Positions 1 through 9,664 of a DNA stretch of 64,000 nt are shown here, piece after piece; positions within the stretch are counted from its first letter, which is position 1, and each line of letters opens with the position of its first letter. The position numbers and the translations under genes were made by a program. The notes below the pieces were generated by a model that saw only the letters and a program-made list of their open reading frames with translations, was not told where the DNA came from and made no database searches. Source of the stretch: Chrysopilus asiliformis (Eukaryota; Arthropoda; Insecta; Diptera; Rhagionidae); assembly GCA_964034945.1 (NCBI GenBank), contig OZ035963.1, forward strand, positions 66,174,682 to 66,238,681, given 5' to 3'.

Positions 1-144
1 AATGTAAAAAACGACCCAGATCTGATTCTTGGTGCTCTTGTCACGGAACAGAATCCAGTCAATGCGGGCGAACCAAATGTAAATGAATCGGGAGCAAATG
101 AAGCGACTGGGGTGCAACCAGGATATCAATCAGAAGATGAATAA
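1..144 (+). CDS. C-terminal end of an unidentified gene (partial)
   Basis: Frame 1 is open from the window edge to a TAA at 142-144 and encodes the last 47 residues of a protein. The piece starts NVKNDPDLILGALVTEQNPV and ends GYQSEDE; it is rich in Asn, Glu, Gly and Pro, which suggests a flexible acidic tail. An AATAAA lies 30 bp after the stop, as expected for a real gene end. I do not recognise the family from this fragment, and no domain or motif is visible. The gene converges on the Harbinger relic that follows. Its 5' part lies outside the window. Confidence 0.6.
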   Translation, partial: NVKNDPDLILGALVTEQNPVNAGEPNVNESGANEATGVQPGYQSEDE

Positions 145-173
145 TGGTTTTTCATTGAATTTGAATTTGTGTT

Positions 174-179
174 AATAAA
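174..179 (+). promoter_or_regulatory. Polyadenylation signal AATAAA of the left-edge gene
   Basis: AATAAA sits 30 bp after the TAA at 142-144, followed by an A-rich and then T-rich stretch. This supports the left-edge open frame as a true gene 3' end. Confidence 0.5.
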
Positions 180-251
180 AAATAGACTTAACAATATAAA
201 AAGACAGGTTTTTTTTTGGAGAGAAACTTTATTTTTCCTTTATTTGTGTGT

Positions 252-772
252 TTACAAGGAAACACAAGCAACCATCACGACGTGCTTGCCGTCCACTGCA
301 CCAATGCAATTCGGGAATTGCCACATGTCGTTAAAACGTTTTGCAACTGCCTCCCACTGCATTTCGTTACTCGGAATCTTATAAAAAGAAATGTAGAAAT
401 GATTAACATTTCATATTTTTCTATTATATTCTACCTTGATATGATCAGCAACAAGCACTTTATAACTGGCGTCGAGAACTACTAGAACGGTGGCCGAAAT
501 GGTTGGCTGCGGAATACGGAAAAGGAAGCGCAGTGAATTGAAAATGTCGCCAGTGGCCAGATATCGTAGAGTAAGCGCTAGACGCTCCTCCGCTGAAATA
601 CTCATCCGCATGTTCGTATCCTTTTATTCTATATACGGCTTCACCAATTGTAGTAAATGATTGAATTGACCGGCCGACATCCGTAAGAAATTCCAATACA
701 ATTCGGGTTCTTCAGAGCGCAATTCGACCATCAATTTGGCAAAGAAACCCTCCTTCTCGCCACGCGACACTC
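252..772 (-). pseudogene. PIF/Harbinger (HARBI1-like) transposase relic with an intron, an internal stop and a lost C-terminus
   Basis: Reading right to left, the minus strand gives the usual order of the PIF/Harbinger transposase N-terminal half: a segment with ELRSEEPELYWNFLRMS (about 700-750), a segment with ISAEERLALTLRYLATGD (about 555-605), then a segment with FPNCIGAVDGKHV (about 280-320) carrying the first Asp of the DDE triad. A 57-bp GT-AG intron (378-434) joins the second and third parts in frame. A TAA at 626-624 breaks the frame just before KDTNMR, where an intact member would continue. After GKHV the frame runs only eight more residues to a TAA at 254-252, so the second and third DDE residues are missing. 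AATAAA motifs at 239-244 and 228-233 (minus) follow. The alignment is from memory of the family. It is most likely a dead transposase; a truncated host-recruited gene is less likely because of the stop. Confidence 0.8.
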
Positions 773-780
773 AATCCTTT

Positions 781-1079
781 CGTGTGGAGACTAGCGTCGT
801 TCACACGTTTTGGGACAATAATCCGATTGTGTGGAAAAAAAATTTCACACCGCCTGATAACAACACATTTCAAGTATGAGAACGTGTCGTGTGTGAAATG
901 TGTGTTGAGTTTTCTTTCGAGACGTGAGTTATCACACGTGCGAGGGTTTTGTGTGCTCGTCTGATGCTAGCTTAAAGTGTCAAAATTGTGTCGTGTGTGC
1001 GACAAAATTAGTCTTTTTCTTTTAGCGTTAAGACCAACCCATATTAGACTGATAAAAAAATCAAATTTTTTCGGTGATA
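781..1079. other. Spacer between the Harbinger relic and the USP39 3' end
   Basis: No supported gene. The stretch 820-1000 is rich in CACAC/GTGTG and ACACGACAC motifs on both strands. It could be a decayed terminal region of the adjacent transposon, but I could not define inverted ends. Confidence 0.4.
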
Positions 1080-1085
1080 TTTATT
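1080..1085 (-). promoter_or_regulatory. Polyadenylation signal of USP39
   Basis: AATAAA on the minus strand lies 41 nt after the USP39 stop. Another AATAAA (1130-1125) overlaps the stop codon itself but would leave almost no 3' UTR, so the distal one is preferred. Confidence 0.45.
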
Positions 1086-1125
1086 AAAATAACTTTACAA
1101 AAGAACTCCTTATTTTTCTTCTTAT

Positions 1126-2984
1126 TTATTCGGGACTCCTTTCGTAAATCTGTATATACGACTCTGTTAAAGTGATCATCGGTGGCAGGATGTTGGTCAC
1201 ATGGAGATCCTGCATCTCGTACCACTGTTGATTCGATTTATGTAGAATATGAGCGCGGAAAGTTCCTTTTTTCGGTTCACCATCATGAACAATATTTGCT
1301 ACTAGATTGTATTTTGTACAATTATGTTTTTGCCGATTGGCTGGTGTCAGAATATCGCCTAAATCAACGTTTCTGAAATTGTAAAAATGTCAGTGGTTAA
1401 TAATAATAATTTTTATTTTCATTTAAATAAGATTTTAAATAAAAACTGAAATCTCTGGAAAGCTTTTAGCCGAGATGTGTCTTCTTAAAATACAATTAGC
1501 GCTGCATATTTGCTAGAAAATGTCCTTAAATATTCTAATTTTATTTTCTAATTAACTTACTTGATTGGAAAATTCACAATCGTTGGGTTCTTCTCCAGGA
1601 AAAATGTATTCTTCGTGAATCTCTTGATATATAAAATAATAAAATGTGGCAGTTGTGTGATTTCAAATCGTTTTAAGTAATTATCTTTGTACGTTTTGTA
1701 TTCCTTCTCTGTAACTCCGTTAAATTTGGAAAGGAGCTGATACAGATTGACCTGTGGGATGATATTCTCTCGAAATTCATCAATAAAAAGTGGAGGAGGA
1801 GGCAAATCGCATGTCAGATACAAGAAATTTGTCTCTTCCATTTTCTCCTGATATTCTTCCGTAGCAAGGAGCAATCGCTTCTGAGTGTCTTCCAGTTCCG
1901 TGGGCGGGATTTTCCGAGTGTAAACTCGCATTTGTCCCAAGAAGGATTTGTAAATTATGGACGAATCGGGTTTTTTGTTACCTTTCAATGCTTTGTGGAG
2001 AGTGTGAAGGAACCACGAGAGGAAATCTATTGGATCTCCTTGTTCAGTGATCTGAAACTGTTTGTTACTCCACAGGACAACCGCTTGAAGCATTTCATGA
2101 GGCGAAACATGAGCCTTGAAATTCCTGGGATTCCAAATCTTTCGCATTAGTTCTCCAAAACGCTGAACTGTTGTAAATATTGAATCGCCTGGTGGTCGCC
2201 TGATCTTGGCGTAGTTCTCTTCACGTAGAAAGTAATCTCGCAATGGGCCGACATGTGACAGTGCATGTAGTACCACATTGCAATAATCATTCGCCTTGAT
2301 GTTGTTCAATCCGACAACTCCTGGCAAATATAGCGTTCCGTCGACTGTTCTCGAATACTTTACCATTGGACTGTCGATTTTCTTAATCTCCCTCTCCGTG
2401 AATGTTGGATTTAACACGTATTTGATGTCGTCTAGTGACGAATCGATAATTTCGTAGTTGTCCGGAAGGCAGTAGAATCGCAGCGTCTGCAGATTTAGAA
2501 AAACATGATGCGAATCTGAAACTGAATGCGTGTAGGCGTGGGTATTTGTCCCACGTCCTTGGAAGTATTTTCCACACACTAAACACGCATAGACGTTGAT
2601 TCTGGTCAATGAAATCGAGCAGAGTTTCTCGAAGTCAAAATCGAGGAGGTGGCGATTTATTGTGTCCAAATAGGGGCACACTCTGTATTTGGGATTGAAA
2701 GCTGATGGCGTGTCTGAAAGTTTTCGACTATTAATAAATATTTCGAACATTTTTTTGTTGTAAAAATACCATCCTCCTCGTCGAACAGCTTTGCTTTCTT
2801 CTCCTTCGGTTCTAAATGCAAACTATTGTTATTTTTAATAGCTTAAAGTATTTACACTAACCTTTTTGTTGCTGAGCGAACCTTCTGCGACTCCCATTAG
2901 CTTGTCTCTCTAAAGTAGAACTAAATGCTATTAAATTTCATGGAATATGTTTGAAATCTTACGCGATTCCATATTTTTGTTCAT
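1126..2984 (-). CDS. USP39: USP39/Sad1 homologue, inactive ubiquitin-protease-like splicing factor, five coding exons
   Basis: Exons are 2963-2984, 2862-2909, 2770-2811, 1561-2713 and 1126-1372. All introns are GT-AG (53, 50, 56 and 188 bp), and the total is 1512 nt, giving 503 aa plus stop. The start ATG (2984-2982) heads a short basic segment. A zf-UBP domain follows from about residue 50 (C50, C69, then CLVCGKYFQGRG with C81 and C84, then a His-rich helix). A UCH/USP fold runs from about residue 172 (GLNNIKANDYCN) to the end (WYEMQD near the C-terminus). The Cys-box position is Asp180, and the His box lacks its usual motif, as in all known USP39 proteins, so no protease activity is expected. 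Human USP39 is longer at the N-terminus (565 aa). Family knowledge: it is needed for U4/U6.U5 tri-snRNP assembly and acts in the nucleus. The final exon encodes NVDLGDIL onward and was found by splicing logic. Confidence 0.95.
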
Positions 2985-3448
2985 TTTGCAGGTAAACGTT
3001 TAAAGATTCGAGAAAAATTCTTCCGACTAAACAACGTAAACAAACATGATTTCACCGTTTTAATGTCTTTACAAAAAAACCTTTAATAAACACAAGATCT
3101 CAAACTTGCACCACAATTTTTTTGTGTCTTAAATTTCGCTGAAAATAGTGTTTTTCTTAAAATTTCAAATTGGTTTACGCGTTGACACAAAAACAAAACC
3201 CTAACCTCATTTTAAAATGACAGCAGCATTTTTCTACTAGAAATTGTGGCAATAAGGTTAGAATTTGCCACTTTCGCTTCTTTTATCTTCGCAGAAGGTA
3301 TAAATTCACAAATCAATTGACATTCTACTTTTACCGGCGGCACGGTGGTTTTAACGTTTCGTTAAATAAAATTGTACTAGATTTCTTCAGATATCAGCGG
3401 CTATTTTAATTTCACTCAATTTTTTTTAATCCGATATTGAAATTGAAT
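2985..3448. other. Upstream region of USP39
   Basis: AT-rich sequence immediately 5' of the USP39 start codon, presumably containing its 5' UTR and promoter. I see no convincing TATA box or initiator. No other gene is supported here. Confidence 0.4.
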
Positions 3449-3982
3449 ATGGTGAGAAAATCCTTTTTTTGTTTAAAAAAAACCTGAGTTTAAAAACGAC
3501 TGTGAATACGTGCAATTTAATTTTCATTTTTTTTGGGTCTAAGTCATTTGAACATATAATTTTGAGTTTATAGCTGCATGGTTTTCAACATCTAAAATCT
3601 ACAAGGTAACTTTTTTCTTATTTTTTTTTAACGTTTATCTATTTTCCTGCGAAGAACGGGTAGTAAAGACAACAGACGCTACTTTAAATTTGCTTTTTGG
3701 TTGGCAAAATTACTGAGGGCTTTCGATTTCGAGTATTTTCTCCAATTAGAATCGGATCTATAAAAAAATTACGTAGAAACAGAAGAAATACATCGTAAGC
3801 ATCTTTTTATTTGGCGAAAAGGACGCCATTTTGTTAGGAAGAGTGCATTTTTTTGGCTTGCTACTAAAAAAGCCTCTACGTTTCCGGTCATGGAAGAAGG
3901 TTTTTATCGTGCAGGAAAGTTTTCCTCTGAACTTACCGAATTCCCATGGTATTTTTTTTATTTATATTTTTGTTGCTAAACT
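3449..3982 (+). other. Coding-like tract, possible small divergent gene or decayed exon (uncertain)
   Basis: An ATG at 3449-3451 directly abuts a GTGAG donor. A short exon bounded by TATAG and GTAACT (about 3574-3605) would read LHGFQHLKST. A third block after GCGAAG (from about 3655) continues in phase with GSKDNRRYFKFAFWLAKLL and reaches a TAA at about 3759-3761. The same frame then stays open to a stop near 3980 (containing EEGFYRAGKFSSELTEFPW). An AT-rich frame with one stop in about 325 nt is unusual, but I recognise no family and the splice model is my own construction. It could be a small gene head-to-head with USP39, a decayed gene, or chance. Confidence 0.2.
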
Positions 3983-4302
3983 TTGTTTTTGTTTTATTTG
4001 AATATTTTATTTTTTAAAAAAAAAGCCATTACAGAAATTTTATTGTTTTCCATTTTCACAATATTTTTTCATGAAAAACACTATTTTGTGTGGGAAAATT
4101 TCAGAACAAGAAAAATATTTATTAAATTAAAAACAATATTAATACATTTATTGATTTATTTTCTATTATAAAAAAGATTGAATACAAAATTTTACATTTC
4201 ACGGCACATGAAAGAATGATTCGTCATTTTTTTTTATATAAAGTCAATAAGTTATAAAAAAAAGTTCAACAGAATTATAGAGCTATGCTCCATTGATTAT
4301 AA
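3983..4302. other. AT-rich spacer
   Basis: Mostly A/T runs. No gene, repeat copy or structured element is visible. It separates the possible coding tract from the 3' UTR of the PTB-domain gene. Confidence 0.5.
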
Positions 4303-4308
4303 TTTATT
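4303..4308 (-). promoter_or_regulatory. Polyadenylation signal of the PTB-domain gene
   Basis: AATAAA on the minus strand, about 210 nt after the stop codon at 4522-4520. Further AATAAA copies at about 4147-4160 are alternatives. Confidence 0.4.
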
Positions 4309-4519
4309 TGACCAATAATATTTTTTGTCACTGTTATTGCTTCGCAATTGCATTCGAAATTCGTGTGTCCAATTAGCCACAAGGTACAATTAATAAAATG
4401 CGTTCGTTTTGAATCGGAATGTTTGTTAATGGGTTGAATTGTTTATCCATCACTTGAGTTTTAAATGCACTCGATCGCATTTGAAACTAAGCGAATTTCT
4501 ATAAAATATTTGAAAATGT

Positions 4520-7500
4520 TCAAAAAGGATTAACAGCTGCTAATCCGACGCGTCCACCAGATCTCGGAAGGGCGGGACGTGCCTCGGCGTAACTGTGCCG
4601 ATATCCCTTGGCTAAATTTGATAGACTCTTGGAGTTCGTCAGTGGAACATGTCCTGTTGGAATCTCGTGGAATTTCTCATTTCGCATGCGCTCCCGAATC
4701 GGAATTGGACCTCCGCCTCGACTTCGATCGCGTCTGCGGCCGCCTAAACCGCTTCCGCCACCCGAGCGCTCTTCGTCACTCCAATTGTCGCGACCATCCG
4801 GTTCGACTGGTTCTAGGGAGGGTCTTCGTCGGTTATCTGGGTAGTCGGGATGTGGGACAGCTCTCGGGTCAGCGCGATGGTACTTCGGTCTCTCCATTTC
4901 CCGGAATCTGTCTTTCGCATCCTGGAAACGATCCTTCGGGGATGCCTTTAGCAAAGACGAGTCCGGCGATGAGCTTCGCGTAGTTCGCTTCGAGCTCACT
5001 GGACCCTGATGCCGATCGACTTCGTAGCGTTCGGGATGGACCATGTATCGATTATCCTGTCTTGGGTACGATCCTGTGGGCTCGACGTTCTTCCTGCCAC
5101 TTGCGTGCTGATGTGCCGTTTCCCGTTCATTCTCGAAGGACTTGTACCGCATCACGGGCGATTTGATCATTTTCTCTATGCTCTCGCGGTATGGCAAACT
5201 ATCTGGCTCTTTGTAGGGATTTCGGTTATTGTATTCTCGGGAATAGTATTCCCGATCGCCGGCCTGTGGCGAATCTCTGGTAGGCGATTGATAATATCGC
5301 TGGCGACCTCCCTTTGGACTGTCGTCGTGTGGCGGTTCCCTGTAGTTTGGACTTCTCGAATACTTTGCAGATTGCTTAATGTCCGTCATTTCCTTGCGCA
5401 TGTAGGCCTCCTGGTACTTTTGCTTATCGGTTAGGTTCTGTTTCCGGTAGAGAGCTTCTTGTTCGGAGTCATATTCCTCGTCATATCCATCGTACCGCTG
5501 TCTCTGCTGTTCCAGCGACAATTTGTTAGAGAATTGTTTCTCCATTTTGTTGTATTTTGACGCCTCCGGACTGTATTTTGGGCTGATGTTGGGCTTCTTG
5601 TCATCGTAGTGCTTGCGATATTTTCTTTCTTGCGCTGATGGCGGATTAATGTACTCCTTGTTGCTATTGCTGTTGTGATGTCGATAGGCGTCAATTTCCG
5701 GGTTTCTATCCACTGGAGGATCCTTTTCCAAAAGTACTTTTTTGAATCTGGCATCGAAATCCGATGGCCTCATAATAATTGGACGAATTTCGTCCTCCCG
5801 GGTCCACGACGACTGTCGATTTGAAGATTCCTTGTCCCGGCCAATTGATCGTTGATAGGCAGCGGGGGGTGCGGGTTCCTCGTGGGCAATGTATTTGTGG
5901 TTCGTTCTCTGAACCTGTGCATGGAATTTGGGAGGCGATTCTATTTCTATGCGATGATGTCGATCCGGTTCGAATGGTCGTCGTGGTGGCGACGGTTCGT
6001 GTTCATTTGACCAGTTTTCCTCATCTGTAAAAAGTAATTTAAAAAAAAAACTTTTATTTTTCACGTCAAAAATAATAAAAACATTCAAAACCCACCACTT
6101 GAACTGTGAACATCCTGTCGCTCGGGACTAGGCGCCAGATCCGAGCCAATTCCAGAGGAGCCTCTCGAAGACACCACTTGCTTTGTGGTCTGAGGATTTG
6201 TGCTGCCAACTATTAATCTATTTTGACAGCGGCGCAGTTCAATGGCAGCTAAATTCCCCTTGGATCTGTGGACGGTGTCGTAGTCTCTGGGCGGAAGTAA
6301 AATTGGCGGCCCATTTCCGTTCAGTTTGGCACGCAGTTCAGCCGCCAGAGAATCGAACAGATTTCCCTTGGGCTTCGGAATCGGTGACACTGACGAGGAT
6401 AGAAGTTCTTCACTGCATTCGGATTCCCTGGTGCTGGTTCCTGTATCACTGCCCAATGAAGATTCGAAGCGTTTTGGGGAGGTTTCCTCATGCCTTCGGG
6501 ATATTCGCTGCTTTTGCTCGGGATGGTTGTTTGTTGGGGGTGGATGTGAAGGTGCCACTATTCCAAGTCTGAAAGTAGTTTTTTTTTTCACTCATTAAAA
6601 AACCGTGTATCTTGAATGATATATTTTTTTTTTAAATTTAAATTCTGGCCAGTACGAATGCATTACTAAAAAGTTTCGCCCTTCCGCGATAGATTTTTTT
6701 GTAATTTGATCCAAATTTTTCGAATCTAAACCGCTGAACATCGATTCCAAAAAATATGAAGACGCAATAATTTATATGAGCGAGTGTGACGGGCCTGAAG
6801 ATTTCGAGGACACTAATTGTGTAGGTTGTGGGGAGGATTACATAAAAGCGCAAAAAAAGACGACTAGATTCAATGTGCCATTTGTAATTTGTGGCCACAC
6901 GAATCCTGCGCGTAATTTGCAAAAAATGGGGCAAAAAAATTAAAGAAAAGTAGTGTCTCATGAAGGGGAAATGGAACTTTTGAACTTCTTCTTAAAAACT
7001 ATAGAAAACATTATTAAATTAAAGTTTTTTTGTTATTAGAGTTATGATTTTATTTTTAAGTTTGCAATAAAGATAGGTTTAGTTTTTGTTTCGCTTAAAA
7101 AGCCCTTTTATTTTCTGAGTTATTTGAAAAACAAAAAAGGTGTTCCATTTTAACCGACTTTACCCTATTAATGTTTTCCTCTTCTTTGTTCTTGTAATAG
7201 AATCTCTATTAAAATATTCTAAAAATATCCAATTGGCATTAAACTGAATACTTCCAGTTATCAAATTAAATTTTTTAAGGTGTGGAATGTTTGTAAAAAC
7301 TTTTTTGTTAAAAAATGTATGTGCCAAAGGCATTAATCAAACATTATCTTAAAATCCAATCCCGAAATCAAAGATATTTTATTTTTACCCCATTATTAAT
7401 TTTTCTAGTTTTTTTTATCACATGACATCATAACATGATGAATAGAAAAATTAAACCATAATTTATTTCCACTTTGCCTGGTTGAGTAAAATAAAAATAT

Positions 7501-9664
7501 CGGAAAGCATTAATTATGATCAGTTAAAGAATCATGCAAAAATTTTCTATTAAATAAAATTAGTTGTCACTTCAAATTTAGGAATTGCAGCTTTCGACCT
7601 CATAGTTCACAGTCATGAAATGTAATAAATTATGCGTTTTTTTAGGTAACCACCGATGTTTGTATCAGAAAAAAATGTTAATAAATACCATTAACTATGG
7701 ATGCCGAGTGTAATATACATTTTTTTTCCAAGTGAACCTTTTTGATTGTGTTACATCATAGCTAAGGAATGTGATGGCAATAACGTAACATTTAACAGCG
7801 ATCTCTCACTGAACAAGATTGATAATAACACTCTGGGGTAAATATTTTAGCTTTGCACAAAATTTTATTACGTCGACATCGATATACAGGTATTTGCTTA
7901 ACCTGTACGTGATGGGATGTCGCTTTACCTTTTCCTTGATGTGATTATCGTAAAATATATATGTACTTATCTAAGGCTCCATTCACATTTCGAATAAACG
8001 AATGTTCAATACTTACCCGTCGAAACACCGCCACCGACAACTATCAACCATTTACGTCGTCAACGTCAACATTCGGATCGCTTTCACTTTCAAACAATTG
8101 AAATCTCATGATTATTGTGTATGCGCGATTATGATTACGCTTATGATTATCATATTTTTTTAAATAATCGTATGCGTATGAATTTTTTATCTTTTGCACG
8201 TATTTTTCTCATGAGTGTTTTCAACGTTTAGATTTTGCCTTAAAACACTTAACTTTCAAGTGTTAACGACTTTTTCGATCTCGACTGCTATCACTGCCTC
8301 TGCTGTTGATAAGTTAAACCCTTAAAAATGTTGCAATTCATCCAAATCCGTGTAAAACTGTGGGTTCGAAGCAGGGACGAAAATTTTTATGAAACCTAAA
8401 TTGAGGAGGCCATGTACCACTTGGCAATCGGATAAGTGGAAGTGGGCCAAAATTAGATCACAATATTTGACCTTAACAAACATACAAACAAGTGAAACTA
8501 AATAAAAGCTTGTTAAAAACGCCACCCATCTGCGCTAGTGTGACGGGGACATAAAACTGCACACAAAAAATTCCGGAAAAGCGCAACGAGGGGAAAAAAA
8601 GGTTCGAAAAGGCGAAAATTAGCATAACGTACTTTGGACAGCCGCTTAAAAGACATATTTGTATTGATTTAGTTTAAAACTTCAAGCTAGACGAGTCTAA
8701 AATACTTTGCGTGCCGGCTAATCCCACTTCTTAATCAAATCCCACTTTTGATCAGTGCATCGAATTGACAAATTACCTTGAACGCACCTCAATTTTTCTT
8801 CTTTAAGTTTTCTTCTATAACCATTATATAAAAAAATAATTGTAAAATTGATAACTATCGATGATGATTAATAAAATACAAATATAAATAAAAAAGAGAT
8901 TTAATAAAAAAATGAAATTACAACCAACCTTGATTCGAGTTCAGCGAATCGCTTTTGATTCTCCGGTCGATTGATCAGTACCTGAAGTAGTTGATTAAGT
9001 GCTGTGGCCGTTACTTCGGAATCGCATCGGTAAGCGTGGACATGAAGTGGACACTTTGTTGCCGGATTATATAGCAATAAGACGCATGCAACAATATCAT
9101 CGATCTGTACGGAACTTGTTATGGCACTATGTGGAATAAAATGTTTGGCAGATCCCTGAAAACCGGAAGAAATTCAATTTAGTCTCACTATCTGTCTATC
9201 GTATCTGTCTGTCTTGATTATTATTATGGTTGTATCTTCCTATACGAATTACGGACATAATTTTTCAATTTAGGTTTTTATACAAAATAATTATATACGT
9301 GAAAGTTTAATGAAAATTTCTTCTTCGTTTTTATACTATCGTAATGATCGCGTATTGCTTGAAAAACATGTCCATAATAACAACATACCATCAATTAGAT
9401 AAAACCATACTCGTAAATTATATTTCACTTATTTGAATACGTACTTGGAGTATTTTGATTCCTTTGTGGGATACTTGTAGAGTGACTTTGAGTGGTTCCT
9501 GTTCCCTCGCCCGATCGATTAGGTATGGAACAACAGGATTTATAACGCGAGGACCACGCAACCCTCGTGCTTCCTCCGCACCCAGAAACCAAACATAGTA
9601 GGATGCCTTTTGTACATCACGACGTAGTCGTAAAGCCATTTGTACGGTTTTCGTTTTGTCACAT
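4520..9664 (-). CDS. PTB/PID-domain adaptor protein with a long charged disordered tail; 3' four coding exons
   Basis: Exons are 9445-9664, 8929-9155, 6096-6568 and 4520-6024; introns of 289, 2360 and 71 bp are all GT-AG. Splicing removes every stop and gives 807 codons plus stop. The first two exons form a PTB fold: YYVWFLGAEEARG as strand 1, then LKVTLQVSHKGIKILQ, KHFIPHSAITSSVQIDD and CPLHVHAYRCDSE, ending in a helix with INRPENQKRFAELESR. The last two exons encode about 650 residues rich in Ser, Pro, Arg, Tyr and Glu (RRHEETSPKR, KGNLFDSLAAELRAKL, many RYD/KYR/SPK motifs) and end GGRVGLAAVNPF. Exon 1 starts in phase (A|TGT), so more coding sequence may lie upstream; alternatively MALRLRRD (ATG at 9639) is the start. 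PTB proteins usually bind NPxY-type tails or phosphoinositides at the membrane. The ortholog name is unknown to me. Confidence 0.85.
6569..8928. other. Large intron of the PTB-domain gene
   Basis: AT-rich 2.36-kb intron. The only structure seen is near 8597-8635, where the minus strand resembles one end of the MITE at 51191-51383 (ATAAAATACGT-type end, here ATTAGCATAACGTACTTTGG), so it carries a decayed MITE end. No coding exon is visible inside it. Confidence 0.5.

Noticed and set aside
2714..2769. USP39 start at an ATG near 2750
   Set aside because: That ATG lies within a 56-bp intron; splicing to three upstream short exons gives a better start and fits the family.
4579..5434. Plus-strand frames of 134 and 141 codons
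   Set aside because: They are antisense shadows of the large PTB-gene exon, which has clear protein-like composition and splice sites on the minus strand.
6025..6095. Continuation of the large exon frame upstream to an ATG
   Set aside because: This is a 71-bp intron read through; the GTGGGT donor and TTTACAG acceptor join the two exons in phase.
6183..6598. Plus-strand frames of 129 and 90 codons
   Set aside because: Antisense to the PTB-gene exon 6096-6568, which is in phase with its neighbours.
8341..8380. Possible tRNA B box (GTGGGTTCGAAGC)
   Set aside because: No matching A box, acceptor stem or anticodon arm could be folded around it.
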